Shown: positions 27,686-37,338 of the stretch, piece after piece
How the letters are laid out: every line of letters begins with the position of its first letter
Numbering within the stretch: the stretch's first letter is position 1
DNA from: Planctomyces sp.
Lineage (GTDB): Bacteria > Planctomycetota > Planctomycetia > Planctomycetales > Planctomycetaceae
Assembly (NCBI GenBank): GCA_019636235.1
Contig: JAHBXW010000007.1
Location: forward strand, 1-64,000
DNA: 64,000 nucleotides
Direction: 5' to 3'
Notes under the pieces: model-generated
Told to the model about the DNA's origin: nothing
Database searches by the model: none
The model's input: only the letters and a program-made list of their open reading frames with translations
Translations under genes and position numbers: made by a program

Positions 27686-30457
27686 TCAGTCCACGAACGT
27701 CAGCTCGTTGGACATCAGGACGACCTGCGCGACGGCCGGCCAGTCCAGTTCGCCTGCGGCCACCGCCGCCAGGAACAGTTCCGTTTCCTCCGGGGCCGGA
27801 CGCCGGGAGAGCGACAGCTCGAACAGCCGGCTCAGACGCTCGGCAGGCGGTTGGACGCTTTCGGTGCGGCCCGCGAGCGCCGCCGCCTGTTGCTGCACGA
27901 AGGGGGAGTTCATGCTGAACAGGGCCTGCTGGGGCACGGTCGTCTGCGGCCGCTGCGGGCTGGAGACATCGGGGGAGGGGAAGTCGAAGGTTCGCAGCAG
28001 GCCGGGGAGGTTGTTGCGATCGACAAGCCCGTAGACGGTGCGGCGCGTGGTGAACGGCTGGGATTCGATGTTGACGGGACGGCCGTCCAGACTTTCGTCC
28101 AGCGTTCCGGCGGCAACCAGCCAGGCGTCCCGCTGCGATTCAAACTCGCGGCGGCGACGGTTCATTCTCCAGTACAGACGGTTTTCCGGGTCGACGTCCC
28201 GGGCGTCGGGACGGTCGCTGCTGGCCTGCCGCCAGGCCGCGCTCAGCAGGATTTCCCGATGGAGCGCCTTGAGAGACCAGCCGTTGTCCAGCAGCCGCGC
28301 CGCCAGATAGTCCAGCAGCTCCGGATGCGTCGGCGGGTCGGCCCGGAAGCCGAAATCCGACGGCGAACTGACCAGCGGCGTGCCGAAGTGCAGCATCCAG
28401 ACGCGGTTCGCCATGACGCGCGGAGTCAGCGGGTTCTCCTGGGAGGCGATGGCCCGCGCCAGTTCAAGACGCCCGCTGCCCTGCTCAAAAGCGGCCCCCT
28501 CGGGGGCGAGAACCTGCAGGAAGCGGCGCGGGACGCGGTCGCCGGGCCGGCCGGGATTGCCGCGCAGGAACACGACCGGTTCGGTGGGCTGGTCGTTGTC
28601 GAGCAGCACCATGGCGCGGGGCGGCGCGCCGGGAGATTCGACGTTCCAGGCGTTGATCCTCTGCCTGAGTTCACGAAGCTTGTCGCGGTGGTCGCGTTCA
28701 AACAACCGTTCGGCGCGGTCGCGATTGACGTCGGTTACGGAATCGGGACCGAACAGAACCAGCCGCAGTTCCTCGGCGGCGGGGTCTTCGAATGCGGAGA
28801 GGGGCGTCTCTCCTGCGGCTTTCAGCGCGGCCTGCCACTGCTCGTCAATGCTGCGAAACAACCGTCCATAGAGGAACGCGAGATCGACGAGGTTCTGCGG
28901 AGCGGACTGTTCGAGTTCGGCGCGGACGCGGGAATTGAGCGGCGCCTCCTCCGCCAGGAGTTCCTGGAGCCGGGGCACGAACCGGGCGGGCGAGACATCC
29001 AGCAGAATCTTCATCGGCCGAAACACCGGATCTTCCGCGGGACGGCGGTCGATGACCCGCCGCCACTGCGCCATCAGACGCTCCCGCGGCTGCCCATGTT
29101 CGTACTCGGCCTCGATTCCCGCGGGGACCTTGTCAGCCGCGCGAATCAGCCCCAGCAGATGGTCTCCCGCCCGCGTGCGCAGCTGCAGCAGCAGGTCGTC
29201 GAGCGTTGAGTTCAGGTAGTCGTTGACGGCCGCTTCGCGTTTTGCGAGTTCCTCGTTGTAGGCCTTCGCGGCCTCGACATCCGCGGCGGAGCCGATCAGC
29301 GGAAGTTCGTCCGGCTCGCGGCAGCTCGCGAACACGCCGTACAGCGAGTAGTAGTCGGCGATGGGGATCGGATCGAACTTGTGGTCGTGACAGCGGGCGC
29401 AACTGACGGACAGGCCCATCAGTCCGCGGGACACGACGTCGATCCGGTCGTCGATGATGTCCTGCTGATTGTTGAGGAACCGGCGTCCGACGGTCAGGAA
29501 GCCAAGCGCCGCCAGCGAGGGATCCCCGGCGGGACGGCCCAACTGGTCGGCCGCGAGCTGTTCAACGACGAACTCATCGTAGGGCTTGTCGTCGTTGAAC
29601 GACTGGATGACGTAATCGCGGTAGGTGAACGAGAAGGGATAGAACCGGTTCTCGGTGAAGACGTAGCCTTTGGTGTCGGCGTAACGCGCGACATCCAGCC
29701 AATGACGACCCCAGCGCTGCCCGTACAGCGGCGAGGCGAGCAGACGATCCACAAGACGCTCGTAAGCGTCCGGCGCCGGGTCGTCGACGAACCCGGCAAC
29801 CTCTTCCATGGTCGGCGGCAGGCCGGTAAGCGTAAACCACAGCCGTCGCGCCAGCGTGGCGCGATCGGCTTCGGGAGAATACGTCAGGCCCGCGGCTTCG
29901 AGCCGCGACAGGACGAACCGATCGATCTCATTGCGGGCCGCGGACCGGTCCTGCACGTCCGGAAGCGAAGGCATGCGCACGGGCAGCAACGACCAGTGCA
30001 CCGACGACACGGCATGAAAATCGATGTCGCCTTCCGGAGTGCGGGGGATGCCGCCGCCGCTGCGGGAGGCCTGCGGATCGTGTTCCGGCCAGTAGGCGCC
30101 GCTTTGCACCCAGGCGGTGAGGAGCTCGATCTCCTCGTCCGGCAGCTTGCCGGCCGGGGGCATTTGGGTGTCTTCCCGCGAATAGCGAATGACCTGGATC
30201 AGTCGGGAGTCGTCAGGTCTGCCGGGGGAGACGATGCCGTCTTCGCCGACGACGCCCTGCCGCTGGTCGACGCGGACCTCCCCCTGCTGCTTCTCTTCGC
30301 CGTGACAACTGAAGCAGCGCTGAGCGAGGAGCGGCCGGATGCGGGTTTCGAACTCATGCTCGCGGGCCGCGGCGTCATCGGCGCGGGCCGACAGCGGCGC
30401 CAGGCTGATGGTCAGCAAAGCGGCGAGCACGGCGGTCTGGAAGGGCTTGGACAGCAT
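27686..30457 (-). CDS. PSD1-family protein (cytochrome C, DUF1549, DUF1553)
   Basis: A 923-residue secreted protein of the large planctomycete PSD1 family. A signal peptide ends near residue 26 (APLSARA). One heme site RCFSCHG (Cys48, Cys51, His52) belongs to the planctomycete cytochrome C domain. DUF1549 (PSCyt2) spans about residues 175-385 with RWGRHWLDVARYADT, and DUF1553 (PSD1) spans about 640-900 with VMANRVWMLHFGTPLV and PTHPELLDYLAARLL. These proteins are abundant in marine planctomycetes and are thought to act in polysaccharide or sulfatase-linked surface metabolism. No DUF1501 partner gene follows, which is unusual. Confidence 0.92.
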   Translation of the reverse strand: MLSKPFQTAVLAALLTISLAPLSARADDAAAREHEFETRIRPLLAQRCFSCHGEEKQQGEVRVDQRQGVVGEDGIVSPGRPDDSRLIQVIRYSREDTQMPPAGKLPDEEIELLTAWVQSGAYWPEHDPQASRSGGGIPRTPEGDIDFHAVSSVHWSLLPVRMPSLPDVQDRSAARNEIDRFVLSRLEAAGLTYSPEADRATLARRLWFTLTGLPPTMEEVAGFVDDPAPDAYERLVDRLLASPLYGQRWGRHWLDVARYADTKGYVFTENRFYPFSFTYRDYVIQSFNDDKPYDEFVVEQLAADQLGRPAGDPSLAALGFLTVGRRFLNNQQDIIDDRIDVVSRGLMGLSVSCARCHDHKFDPIPIADYYSLYGVFASCREPDELPLIGSAADVEAAKAYNEELAKREAAVNDYLNSTLDDLLLQLRTRAGDHLLGLIRAADKVPAGIEAEYEHGQPRERLMAQWRRVIDRRPAEDPVFRPMKILLDVSPARFVPRLQELLAEEAPLNSRVRAELEQSAPQNLVDLAFLYGRLFRSIDEQWQAALKAAGETPLSAFEDPAAEELRLVLFGPDSVTDVNRDRAERLFERDHRDKLRELRQRINAWNVESPGAPPRAMVLLDNDQPTEPVVFLRGNPGRPGDRVPRRFLQVLAPEGAAFEQGSGRLELARAIASQENPLTPRVMANRVWMLHFGTPLVSSPSDFGFRADPPTHPELLDYLAARLLDNGWSLKALHREILLSAAWRQASSDRPDARDVDPENRLYWRMNRRRREFESQRDAWLVAAGTLDESLDGRPVNIESQPFTTRRTVYGLVDRNNLPGLLRTFDFPSPDVSSPQRPQTTVPQQALFSMNSPFVQQQAAALAGRTESVQPPAERLSRLFELSLSRRPAPEETELFLAAVAAGELDWPAVAQVVLMSNELTFVD

Positions 30458-30756
30458 GCGGGCGAGATGCGTGTTCAGGTCGTGGGGGCGGGAGCGACCC
30501 GGTCGGGGCGCCGGAACCTGGGAGGGGCGGATCGGGAAATCCGCATCCTCAAAGTATAACCCCGCGGACGGGCGAGGGGACAGCGGGAACCGGGCGAGTC
30601 GGCGAGCTTCGCCCCGGTGCGGCGAATGAGGATTGCGGCGCAGCGGCGACGCCGGAGCCGCAGAATCCGGATCGGCGGACTTGATTTTTTGGCGGCGTGC
30701 GCGGATTTTGGCTTTCGCGCTGGCGTTTGTGGGACCAACAACGCAGTTAAGGGCCG

Positions 30757-31986
30757 ATGCTCATGGACTTTGCTCCGCGCTGTCCGCGCTACCAATCCCT
30801 GGACCTGTGGCGCGGCGTCGCCTGCCTGGCGGTCGTAATCTACCACTCGACGTTCCGTGTCGTGCGCCACATGTCGGACGCTCCGGCGTCGGTCGCGGAC
30901 TGGGTCGTCGAGGTCACCCGGCACCTGTGGATCGGCGTGCCGATGTTCTTCGTGATCAGCGGGTATTGCATCGCCGCCACGGCCGACTCCCAGCGACGCA
31001 AGCCGGGAGCGATTCGGTCCTACGCGATCCGCCGACTGCGGCGGATCTACCCGCCCTTCTGGTTCGCGCTGGCGGGGACGATGGCTTTCTGGGCGATCTG
31101 CCATTTCGCCGGAGCGGGCGAACTCGTGCGGGGCATCGGCGATGTCGAGGGCTGGCCGCGCGCCTGGGGCGAGTGGCTGGGCAATCTGTCGCTGACGGAA
31201 TCCTGGCTGCGGCGCGTCGAGCGGCGCCCGGCGGCCTACATTCTCGATCCCGCGTGGACGCTGTGTTACGAGGAGCAGTTCTACGCCGTCGTCGGTCTGG
31301 CGATGTTCGTCGCCCCGCGCCGCTTCTTCAGCGCGATGATCGCCGTCACCGCCTTCGTCCTGGGGATGATGATTGTGTCGCGGGTCATCGGAGTGCCGAT
31401 GACGGGCTTCTACTTCGACGGCTACTGGCTCTTGTTTGCAGCGGGAGTCGGCGTGTATTGGGCGCTGAACTACGGTCGCCGGGGCGAGCAGCGGGCGCTG
31501 GCGGCGCTGTTGCTGGCAATGGTTGTGGGAAGCGCGCTGTGGTCGACGCCGTTTACGCATCACGGACGGGCGGGCTCGCTGGGACCGGATCACATGTTGA
31601 TCGGAAGCCTGTTCGCCCTGCTGCTCCTGGCGTTGCGGCGCTGGGATGGGCGAATCGCCGAATCGAAGCTGGCGAAGCCGCTGATGCTGTGCGGAGTGAT
31701 GTGCTACAGCCTGTACCTGACGCACTGGCCGGTGGTGAATCTGGTGTCGCGCTGGCTGGACGGCGCGGGGCATCGGACAAGCGAAGCGGCCTGCCTGGTG
31801 ATCCTGCCGGCGTGCGTGCTGACGGCGCTGGCGGCTGGCGGCGGATTTTACTGGCTGGTGGAACGACGATTCCTGAACCGTCCGGGGACGTCGCCGCCGC
31901 CCGTCGAAGCGGCCGAGCCCGACATCGATTCGCCGCTGCCGGAAGGCCGGTGGGCGGGCGTGCTCGCGAGCGAAGCCAAGGGATGA
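30757..31986 (+). CDS. Membrane-bound acyltransferase 3 (OafA/YrhL type)
   Basis: A 409-residue integral membrane enzyme with about ten membrane segments, of the family that O-acetylates surface sugars. The first helix holds YQSLDLWRGVACLAVVIYHSTF with the conserved His; FFVISGYC follows the second helix, and RRLRRIYPPFWFAL is the characteristic basic loop. The C-terminal 35 residues are soluble. Either the ATG at 30757 or the one at 30763 could be used. A single gene between a divergent PSD1 gene and a long non-coding gap; the sugar acceptor is unknown. Confidence 0.9.
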   Translation: MLMDFAPRCPRYQSLDLWRGVACLAVVIYHSTFRVVRHMSDAPASVADWVVEVTRHLWIGVPMFFVISGYCIAATADSQRRKPGAIRSYAIRRLRRIYPPFWFALAGTMAFWAICHFAGAGELVRGIGDVEGWPRAWGEWLGNLSLTESWLRRVERRPAAYILDPAWTLCYEEQFYAVVGLAMFVAPRRFFSAMIAVTAFVLGMMIVSRVIGVPMTGFYFDGYWLLFAAGVGVYWALNYGRRGEQRALAALLLAMVVGSALWSTPFTHHGRAGSLGPDHMLIGSLFALLLLALRRWDGRIAESKLAKPLMLCGVMCYSLYLTHWPVVNLVSRWLDGAGHRTSEAACLVILPACVLTALAAGGGFYWLVERRFLNRPGTSPPPVEAAEPDIDSPLPEGRWAGVLASEAKG

Positions 31987-32395
31987 GAGAAGAGAACACG
32001 GACCAAGTCCTTCGCGACGGCCCGGTGGCTCTGCGCCGGAGCCCGGCGACTCGCGATGGACTTTCGTAATTTTCGTGTCTTTCGTGGTTCTTCTTTTTCG
32101 AGTGAATCGCACCCCGGGCCGTCGCACCAGATGGTCGTGCGACGATCCGCTTCATCCGTTGAATCCGTGGTTCCTCCTTCCTGAGTTGTGGAGAAGACTT
32201 GAACCACGAGAGCAATGCGCGGTCGACTGGAACTGAACAACCACTGCTCGGGCGCCGCGAACTTCCGCGTTCCTGTGAAACGGAGCCAAGTCGCCGATTG
32301 GACGGCGACCGGATCGGATTTAGAATGACGGGTCCCGGGACGGACGTCGCAGCCGCGGCGACCGGCCCCCATCGCGGTCAGTCTTGGGCGTTCGT
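31987..32395. other. Intergenic stretch with degenerate repeats
   Basis: No gene. The segment 32062-32100 is T-rich and repetitive (cgtaattttcgtgtctttcg and then ttctttttcg), and 32144-32175 contains gatccgcttcatccgttg. These resemble fragments at 26767-26891, partly in opposite orientation. Confidence 0.5.
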
Positions 32396-33016
32396 ATGGA
32401 CTACATCACGCTGGCGTTTCTTCTCGCGATCGTTGGGCTGGCGCTGATTTTCATCGAGCTGTTCGTCCCCTCGGGAGGGCTGATCGCCATTCTCTGCATG
32501 GTGGCGTTCATTGCCTCGGTGTGGTGCGCGTACCGGGGCTGGTGGCGCGAGTCGCCGGGGTATTTCTGGTCGTTCACGGGCGGCCTGGTGATGATCGTGC
32601 CCGCGTTCATTTTCGGCCTGTTTCGGATTCTGGAGACGACCCAGCTCGGGGACCGGATTTTGTTGTCCGCGCCGCGGTCGGAGGACGTCACGCCTTACCA
32701 GGCGGAACAGGAGCGTCTGTCGGCGCTGATCGGACAGCGGGGGCAGGCGCTGGGAATGCTGAACCCGGGCGGCCTGGTCCGCGTGGGAGATCAGCGGCTG
32801 CACGCTTTCACGGAAGGCCTGGTGATCGATCCGGAAGAATGGGTGGAGATCGTCGAAGTGCGGGGGACGCGCGTCGTGGTCCGGCGCGCGGGCGATCCGG
32901 CCGCGCTGCTGGACGAACGCCGCGTGGCGGCGGAGCCGCGTCCAGCCGACGAACTCCTGAACTCCGCCGATCCGTCGCCGCCCACCCAGCTTGACTTCGA
33001 ACTCCCGCAAGGATAA
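32396..33016 (+). CDS. NfeD-like membrane protein
   Basis: A 206-residue short-form NfeD protein. Residues 1-75 hold three membrane helices (LAFLLAIVGLALIFIELF, LIAILCMVAFIASVWCAY, WSFTGGLVMIVPAFIFGLF). The C-terminal part is the soluble OB-fold (LIGQRGQALGMLNPGGLVRVGDQRLHAFTEG, WVEIVEVRGTRVVVR). NfeD proteins pair with flotillins in membrane microdomains, and floA follows 45 bases downstream. The ATG at 32396 begins the first helix; a TTG four codons upstream is the alternative. Confidence 0.88.
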   Translation: MDYITLAFLLAIVGLALIFIELFVPSGGLIAILCMVAFIASVWCAYRGWWRESPGYFWSFTGGLVMIVPAFIFGLFRILETTQLGDRILLSAPRSEDVTPYQAEQERLSALIGQRGQALGMLNPGGLVRVGDQRLHAFTEGLVIDPEEWVEIVEVRGTRVVVRRAGDPAALLDERRVAAEPRPADELLNSADPSPPTQLDFELPQG

Positions 33017-33061
33017 ATCCGATCGGGACTGGTGTGTTCTCCTCCTGCGGATGCGGATGCC

Positions 33062-34123
33062 ATGGCGCCTGACGGACTGACACTTGCCCTGAGCGACGGC
33101 GCCTGGTGGCTGACCGCTGCGGTCATCGCGGTCTTTCTACTCGTGTTCCTGGCGGTCTTCGCCCGCTACTTCGGGCTGTGGATCCAGTGCAAGACGACGC
33201 ATGCGGGCATCACGCTGCCGCACCTCGTCATGATGTCGATCCGCAAGGTGAATCCCAGTGTGATCGTCCGCAGCAAGATCATGGCGGTGCAGACGGGGCT
33301 GACGACCGCGTATCCCGGGCTGACGACGCGGGCGCTTGAAGCGCATTATCTGGCGGGGGGCAACGTGCCGAACGTGATTCGGGCGCTGGTCGCCTCGCAC
33401 CGCGCGGGAATCGACATGGACTGGCAGGTCGCCCAGGCGATCGATCTGGCCGGCCGCGACGTGCTGGAGGCCGTCCGCACCAGCGTGTATCCGAAGGTCA
33501 TCGACTGTCCGGACCAGAAGAAGATGATGGGGTCGCTGGACGCGGTCGCGGGGGACGGCATTCAGCTGAAAGCCCGGGCCCGCGTGACCGTGCGGACGAA
33601 TATCCATCAGCTGATCGGCGGAGCGACGGAGGAAACCGTCATCGCCCGCGTGGGACAGGGCATCGTCCAGGCGATCGGTTCCACGAAGTCCTACAAGCAC
33701 GTGCTGGAGAACCCCGAGCTGATCTCCCAGGCGGTGCTCAAGCAGGGGCTCGAGGCGCAGACGGCGTTCGAGATCGTGTCGATCGACATCGCCGACATCG
33801 ACGTGGGAGACAACATCGGCGCCCGCCTGCAGGCCGATCAGGCGGAAGCCGACATGCGGGTCGCCCAGGCCCGGGCGGAGCAGCGGCGCGCGGAATTCGC
33901 CGCCCGCGAGCAGGAAATGGTCGCGCGCATCCAGGAGAACCGGGCCCAGGTCGTGCTCGCGGAGGCGGAAGTGCCCGTGGCGATTTCCACCGCATTGCGG
34001 GATTCCCGGCTGGGCCTCCTGGATTATTATGAACTCCGGAACATCCAGGCCGATACGAAGATGCGGACGGCCATCGCCGGCGGCGGCGAGGATGTCCCCG
34101 TGGCCGTTGATCTCCGGCGCTGA
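33062..34123 (+). CDS. floA: Flotillin-like protein FloA
   Basis: A 353-residue FloA/YqfA (UPF0365) protein that scaffolds functional membrane microdomains. One N-terminal membrane segment ([20 protein letters not shown], about 20-40) is followed by the family-specific [27 protein letters not shown], the SPFH-like core ([32 protein letters not shown]) and an Ala/Glu-rich coiled-coil region. Length matches the family. It is in an operon with nfeD (45-base gap) and the next gene (35-base gap). The ATG at 33062 is chosen over an in-frame start ten codons earlier. Confidence 0.95.
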   Translation: MAPDGLTLALSDGAWWLTAAVIAVFLLVFLAVFARYFGLWIQCKTTHAGITLPHLVMMSIRKVNPSVIVRSKIMAVQTGLTTAYPGLTTRALEAHYLAGGNVPNVIRALVASHRAGIDMDWQVAQAIDLAGRDVLEAVRTSVYPKVIDCPDQKKMMGSLDAVAGDGIQLKARARVTVRTNIHQLIGGATEETVIARVGQGIVQAIGSTKSYKHVLENPELISQAVLKQGLEAQTAFEIVSIDIADIDVGDNIGARLQADQAEADMRVAQARAEQRRAEFAAREQEMVARIQENRAQVVLAEAEVPVAISTALRDSRLGLLDYYELRNIQADTKMRTAIAGGGEDVPVAVDLRR

Positions 34124-34158
34124 CGCCCGGACCCGACCGCAGTCAGGGAAGCCGACCC

Positions 34159-34833
34159 ATGCTCAACTTCCAGCCCGTGCTGGCCGACGCCCTTGGCACG
34201 CTGCTGACCGTCGCGTTCATCGTCATCACGATCATCGGCTGGATCATCAATGCGGTGAACGCCCAGGCCAAGCCGCAGGCGCAGAACCGCGGATCCCGGC
34301 AGGCCACGCCGCGCAGCGAGCGGGTTCAATCGGAGATCGATCAGTTTCTGCGCGATCAGGGCTCGCGCCGCGCCTCGCAGACCGCGACGCAGACCCCCTC
34401 CCGCGCTGAAACGCCAGCCCGCTCGAGCGGACCGCGCCGCGCCCCCGCCCGGCCGCAGCCCGCGCCGCAGGCCCGCCGCTCCTCGCGCGCCCCCGCGCAG
34501 TCCCAGCAGCCCGCCCCCCAGCCCGAACGCGCGCCGCGCCGCGCCGTCGCCAATGAAACCCTCGGACAGGCGATCGGTCAGCACGTCCGCGAGGCCATGC
34601 AGGACCGCGTCTCTGCGGAAGTGCAGCAGCATCTCCAGCACGCCGTCGACGCCTCCGTGTCCCAACATCTGGGAGCGATCGGCGCGCAGCCGGCCTCCGC
34701 CCAGCCGACGTCCGCAGCCTTGCTGCGCTCGCTGATGACCGATCTGCGATCGCCGGAAGGCTTCCGCAAGGCGTTCGTCATGAAGGAAATCCTCGATCGG
34801 CCGCGCAGCCTGCGCCACGAGGGGAATTCCTGA
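34159..34833 (+). CDS. Membrane-anchored Pro/Ala/Arg-rich protein, floA operon
   Basis: A 224-residue protein, not recognised. One membrane segment near the N terminus (LGTLLTVAFIVITIIGWIINAV, about 12-33) precedes a 100-residue low-complexity linker rich in Pro, Ala, Gln, Arg and Ser. The C-terminal 85 residues are helical (ETLGQAIGQHVREAMQDRVSAEVQQHLQHAV) and end with a short LRSPEGFRKAFVMKEILDRP motif. The last motif is typical of small planctomycete proteins of the nfeD-floA neighbourhood as far as I recall. The 35-base gap suggests co-transcription with floA. Confidence 0.7.
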   Translation: MLNFQPVLADALGTLLTVAFIVITIIGWIINAVNAQAKPQAQNRGSRQATPRSERVQSEIDQFLRDQGSRRASQTATQTPSRAETPARSSGPRRAPARPQPAPQARRSSRAPAQSQQPAPQPERAPRRAVANETLGQAIGQHVREAMQDRVSAEVQQHLQHAVDASVSQHLGAIGAQPASAQPTSAALLRSLMTDLRSPEGFRKAFVMKEILDRPRSLRHEGNS

Positions 34834-34900
34834 CGGGCGTGCCGCCCCAGGTTGTTGCGGGCCGATCCGCAATCACGAACGCACTCAGGCGCCCCGCAGG

Positions 34901-36004
34901 ATGGCGGAACCTCAAGGCCAGGTGTTGATGCTCTCGGGCCGGTTCTCGACCCGCGGGAGAACCACACAGTCGCTGATGCTCGCGGAGGGGCTCATCGACC
35001 GCGGGTACGAGGTGCGGGTCGTCTGTCCCGGCTCGAGCTGCATCAGCCCCGACCGCCGCCGGCGAATCCGTTTCTATGACCGGTCGTCCCTCGAATGGCC
35101 GCTCGTCGCGCCGCTCGTCTGGCGCACCGTCCGCCGCGATCTCGAGGGCCAGCCGCCCGATCTGATTCACGCCCAGCACCGCAGCGTCCTGCCGCTCGCG
35201 CGCTGGCTGGCCGCGAGCTGGCGCGTGCCGATCGTCCTGAGCGTGCACGACTATCTGGCGCCGGGGGAAGCGCTGGCTCCGGACCCGGTCTGGTTGGCGG
35301 GGGTGATCGCCGTCAGCGATTCAGTGCGTCGGGAGCTTCTGGACCGGACGCGGCTGTCGCCGGATGCCGTGCATGTCGTGCACGGCGGCGTGCGCATTCC
35401 GCCCCCCGAGGACGCCGCGGGCGTGCTCGATCCGCGGCACGTGCCGGTGGTGGGGACGGCCGGTCCGCTGGAGGCCGTGAAGGGGCTGCGGTTCTTTCTG
35501 TCGGCGGCGGCGATCGTGCTGCAGGAAATGCCTCGGACGCAGTTCCTGGTGGCGGGCGCGGGGCCGGAGGAGCGGAAACTCCGCAAGCAGGCGCGGGACC
35601 TGCATCTCGGAGAGAGCGTGACGTTCGTGTCCAGCTTTCCGGACTTCTCGGCGTCGCTGGAGGCAATGGACATTTACGTGCTGCCGTCCCTGAAGCAGGG
35701 TCTGGGGACGATCATGCTGGAGGCGATGGCTCGCGGCCTGCCGGTGGTGGCGACGCGCACGGGAGGGGTGGACACGGCGGTGAGCGACGGCGTGACGGGC
35801 ATGCTGGTTCCGCCATCGGACAGTGCGGCGCTGGCCGCGCGGACCGTGGAGCTGCTGCGCGATCCGTTGCGGGCGCGGTCCATCGGCCAGCAGGCGCGGG
35901 AGCTGGCGAGCCGGGAATTCCGCGTCGATCGAATGGTGGAAGAGACCGAGCAGGTGTACCGCCGGGTGCTGGAGACGTGGCGGGCGCCGTCCCCCTGCCG
36001 GTGA
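34901..36004 (+). CDS. Glycosyltransferase family 4-like protein
   Basis: A 367-residue GT-B glycosyltransferase. The N-terminal acceptor domain starts VLMLSGRFSTRGRTTQSLMLAEGLIDRGYEV. The linker VHGGVRIPPPE near residue 165 leads to the GT1-type donor domain: VVGTAGPLEAVKGLRFFLSAA, FLVAGAGPEERKLRKQA, and the nucleotide-sugar-binding SLKQGLGTIMLEAMARGLPVVATRTGG with the E-x7-E type motif reduced to one clear Glu. Likely adds a sugar to a lipid carrier or surface glycan; donor unknown. It lies 68 bases after the floA operon but may have its own promoter. Confidence 0.88.
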   Translation: MAEPQGQVLMLSGRFSTRGRTTQSLMLAEGLIDRGYEVRVVCPGSSCISPDRRRRIRFYDRSSLEWPLVAPLVWRTVRRDLEGQPPDLIHAQHRSVLPLARWLAASWRVPIVLSVHDYLAPGEALAPDPVWLAGVIAVSDSVRRELLDRTRLSPDAVHVVHGGVRIPPPEDAAGVLDPRHVPVVGTAGPLEAVKGLRFFLSAAAIVLQEMPRTQFLVAGAGPEERKLRKQARDLHLGESVTFVSSFPDFSASLEAMDIYVLPSLKQGLGTIMLEAMARGLPVVATRTGGVDTAVSDGVTGMLVPPSDSAALAARTVELLRDPLRARSIGQQARELASREFRVDRMVEETEQVYRRVLETWRAPSPCR

Positions 36005-36027
36005 GCAGCGGCGAGCCCGGTTCGCAG

Positions 36028-36046
36028 CCGACGGCTTTGCCGTCGG
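36028..36046 (+). terminator. Hairpin after glycosyltransferase, no T-run
   Basis: A perfect eight-base stem with a three-base loop (ccgacggc-ttt-gccgtcgg) lies 24 bases after the glycosyltransferase stop. There is no T-run after it, so it may be a stabilising hairpin, a weak terminator, or a repeat. Confidence 0.35.
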
Positions 36047-36265
36047 ACATGTCGGCCGTACGTCGCGGACCGGTGTCATTCGGTGACAAATCACCAGGCT
36101 GCGAGGACCATTGCCCTATCTTTGGCTCGCCCCGGGCGCCCTCCAATCGCCGGCCACACGGCGAGGCGGATTCCTGCCCCCGGCCCCTGTCCCCTCTCTG
36201 CATGGCGAGTCATCGCCGCCCGACGGCCCGACCACGCCCATTCGCCGCGGGTCGCCAGCAACGAT

Positions 36266-37303
36266 TCATTCCGCCTCGCCGCCTGCCGACCGCGTCCAGG
36301 TCGCCAGAGCCTCCAGCGTCCGCAACGCCTCGCCGCGATCGATCACGTCCGTCGCCAGCGCAGCGCCCTCGCGAATCGACGACGCCCGGCCGGCCGTCAA
36401 CAGCGCCGCCGCCGCGTTCGCAATCACAATGTTCCGCGACGCCCCGGGCCGTCCCTTTAGCACCTCGCGGATGCGTTCAGCGCTGGCCGCGGGCGAATCG
36501 ACTCGCAACTCGTCCGGCGAACATTCCGGCAGCCCCAGGTCCGCGGCCGTCCAGCGGAATTCCGCAATCGCGCCGTCCCGCACGTCGTATCCCTGCGTCG
36601 TCCCCCACAGCGCGACTTCATCCAGTTGATCGTTCCCGCACACGACCAGCGCCCGCTTCACCCCCAGCCGGGACACGGCTCCCGCCAGCCGCCGCGCGGT
36701 CTCGATCCGACTCGCGCCGATCAGTTGAAAGTCGGCCCCCGCCGGATTCGACAGCGGACCCAGCATGTTGAAGATCGTCCGGAACCCCAGCGCGCTCCGC
36801 ACGGCGGCGACGTGCTTCATCGCCTGGTGCAGCAGCCGCGCGAAGCAGAACCCGATGCCGACTTCATCGATGCAGCGACCCGCCTGTTCGGCCGTCAGTT
36901 GAATGTTGACGCCCAGCGCCTCGAGCACGTCGGCGGAGCCGCTGCAGCTCGAGGCGTGGCGATTGCCGTGCTTGGCGACGGGGACGCCGGCGGCCGCGGC
37001 GACGATCGCCGCAGCGGTGCTGATGTTGAAGGTGTGGAGTCGATCGCCGCCGGTGCCGCAGGTGTCGAGCAGGCCCTGGCGGCGGGTCGTCACGCGCGTG
37101 GCGCGTTCGCGCATCACGCTGGCCGCTTCGGCGAGGTCCTCCTCGCGTTCGCCGCGCAGGGCGATGGCGGTCAGCAGGGCGGCGATCTCCACGTCCTGGC
37201 AGTCGCCGTTCATCAACGCCTGGATGGCGCCGCGCACGGCGCCCGGCGGAGGCGCCGCCCCGGCGAGCAGCGGATCGAGGACGGCAGCCAGTTCGGGGCG
37301 CAT
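36266..37303 (-). CDS. trpD: Anthranilate phosphoribosyltransferase
   Basis: A 345-residue enzyme transferring phosphoribose from PRPP to anthranilate in tryptophan synthesis. The PRPP site LLDTCGTGGDRLHTFNIS is near residue 78, and KHGNRHASSCSGSADVLEALG near 108 carries the second signature. FNMLGPLSNPAGADFQLIG and the VVCGNDQLDEVALWG block follow in family order. The ATG at 37303 gives the standard N terminus. It follows a rhodanese gene by 35 bases in the same direction; no other trp gene is nearby. Confidence 0.96.
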   Translation of the reverse strand: MRPELAAVLDPLLAGAAPPPGAVRGAIQALMNGDCQDVEIAALLTAIALRGEREEDLAEAASVMRERATRVTTRRQGLLDTCGTGGDRLHTFNISTAAAIVAAAAGVPVAKHGNRHASSCSGSADVLEALGVNIQLTAEQAGRCIDEVGIGFCFARLLHQAMKHVAAVRSALGFRTIFNMLGPLSNPAGADFQLIGASRIETARRLAGAVSRLGVKRALVVCGNDQLDEVALWGTTQGYDVRDGAIAEFRWTAADLGLPECSPDELRVDSPAASAERIREVLKGRPGASRNIVIANAAAALLTAGRASSIREGAALATDVIDRGEALRTLEALATWTRSAGGEAE

Positions 37304-37338
37304 GCGAAACCCGGTTCTTCGTTCTTCGGCGGTGGGAG

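Noticed and set aside
27368-29209. 613-codon plus-strand frame across rnpB and the PSD1 gene
   Set aside because: It crosses a structural RNA gene and is antisense to a gene with clear domains.
36011-36265. Possible small gene between the glycosyltransferase and trpD
   Set aside because: Open frames are Pro/Arg/Ser-rich and no ribosome site or motif is seen.
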